7,990 nucleotides of DNA from UBA6136 sp964344495. Its GTDB lineage: Bacteria > Pseudomonadota > Gammaproteobacteria > Methylococcales > Methylococcaceae. Below are positions 7,330-7,990 of this stretch, piece by piece; within the stretch, counting starts at the first letter, position 1; each line of letters starts with the position of its first letter. The position numbers and the translations under genes are program-made. Location: NCBI GenBank assembly GCA_964344495.1, contig CAYFNI010000099.1, positions 1 through 7,990 on the forward strand. The letters run 5' to 3'. The notes beneath the pieces are model-generated. The model saw only the letters and a program-made list of their open reading frames with translations, was not told the origin of the DNA and ran no database searches.

Positions 7330-7990
7330 TCACGCCGGCGCTGCCCGACGCGCGTCGATGGCCTCGCGCCAGGCACGCCCCAGGCGGGCGTCGCAAGCAG
7401 CGAGCACGGAGGTGGCCAGTTGCTGCGGCCGGAACAGCGGCTCGCCGTCGAGCGATTCAGCCATGCCGCCCGCCTCGGCCAGAATCAGCGCCCCGGCGGC
7501 ATAGTCCCAGAGCTTCTGTTCGCCGTGCAGGTAGACCTGAAAACGCCCCAGCGCCAGCCAGCACCACTCCAGCGCGCCCGATCCGGTGTAGCGCATCGAA
7601 CTGTAGGGTGGACGACACACCAGCGCCGTCGCCAACGTCGGCCCCAGACGCTTGAAATCGACCATCGCCAAACAGCGGCGCAGGGGCAGTTCCAGCGGCG
7701 GCCGTTCGATCCGCTGGCCGTTCAGCCAGGCACCCTGGCCTTGCACTGCGGTGTAACACTCGTCGGTACATGGGTCATAGACGATGCCGAGGCGGGGCTC
7801 GCCGCCTTGCATCAGCGCCAGCGAGAGCGAGAAGAACGGCAGGCCGGAAGCAAAGTTGCTGGTGCCGTCAAGCGGGTCCAGACACCAGTAGCGAGCCGGT
7901 TCGCGGGCGAGAAAGGCGCGTTGTTCGGCGGCATCCATCTCCTCGCCCAGCAGGGGAATGTCGGGCGTGCGGCGTGCCAGCTCCACACTC
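7330..7990 (-). CDS. Inositol monophosphatase (SuhB/IMPase) family phosphatase, 5' partial
   Basis: This is a metal-dependent phosphomonoesterase of the IMPase superfamily (Mg2+-dependent hydrolysis of inositol phosphate or a related sugar or nucleotide phosphate). The visible part, about 219 codons, runs open off the right edge, so roughly the first 45-50 residues of a typical 260-270 aa protein are missing. A GTG at 7984-7986 is internal, not the true start. All visible metal-site motifs are intact: the GEE glutamate pair, CLDPLDGTSNF with both aspartates, and the C-terminal KLWDYAAGALILAEAGG signature with its aspartate. The stretch LGIVYDPCTDECYTAVQGQG and the RYTGSGALEW segment are also family-typical. 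DGTSNF rather than DGTKEF argues against CysQ and for the SuhB/IMPase side, but the substrate cannot be assigned. tamA starts 44 nt downstream without a terminator, so the two are probably co-transcribed. Confidence 0.9.
   Translation of the reverse strand, partial: SVELARRTPDIPLLGEEMDAAEQRAFLAREPARYWCLDPLDGTSNFASGLPFFSLSLALMQGGEPRLGIVYDPCTDECYTAVQGQGAWLNGQRIERPPLELPLRRCLAMVDFKRLGPTLATALVCRPPYSSMRYTGSGALEWCWLALGRFQVYLHGEQKLWDYAAGALILAEAGGMAESLDGEPLFRPQQLATSVLAACDARLGRAWREAIDARRAAPA

Noticed and set aside
5960..7504. Plus-strand frame of 514 codons
   Set aside because: It lies opposite tamA and the IMPase gene, runs through the N gap, and has no recognisable domain. It is a shadow of the real minus-strand genes.
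1..7990. CRISPR arrays, tRNA or rRNA genes, insertion sequences, phage or defence genes
   Set aside because: I saw no regularly spaced repeats, cloverleaf or rRNA-like conserved segments, transposase motifs or terminal inverted repeats.

Overview
The window looks like a GC-rich chromosomal segment of a Gram-negative proteobacterium, most likely a gammaproteobacterium. It carries the two-membrane TamA/TamB system, shows high G/C at third codon positions, and has a PhoB-type box in front of a tiny gene. I cannot place it to genus. It appears to be draft sequence: there is a 10-N scaffold gap, and a probable one-base homopolymer error lies in the same gene (tamA).

Layout. Almost the whole window, from the right edge down to position 389, is one co-directional minus-strand gene train. 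In transcription order it holds an inositol-monophosphatase-family phosphatase (7990-7330, 5' end outside the window), tamA (7285-5574, split here by the N gap and a frameshift), tamB (5577-1612, GTG start overlapping the tamA stop by four bases) and a membrane-anchored seven-bladed WD40 propeller protein (1573-389). Gaps between genes are 44 nt, a 4-nt overlap and 38 nt, with no terminator between them, so an operon is likely.

The left 390 bases differ. They are locally AT-richer and hold a compact plus-strand unit: a Pho-box-like promoter (123-154), a strong Shine-Dalgarno, a 32-codon ORF with a hydrophobic N-terminus (191-289) and a textbook rho-independent terminator (327-353). This unit converges on the minus-strand train. 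The 288-388 junction contains three stacked hairpins, one of which (288-316) could end the minus-strand transcript.

How it fits together. TamA (outer-membrane Omp85 barrel with POTRA domains) and TamB (inner-membrane-anchored, periplasm-spanning beta-rich protein) form one envelope complex used for outer-membrane protein and lipid homeostasis. The WD40 protein is placed as a possible accessory partner by operon position only. The phosphatase has no obvious mechanistic tie. No wholly new system can be proven from the sequence. The best leads are the phosphate-responsive-looking mini-transcript at the left end and the WD40 protein appended to tamAB.
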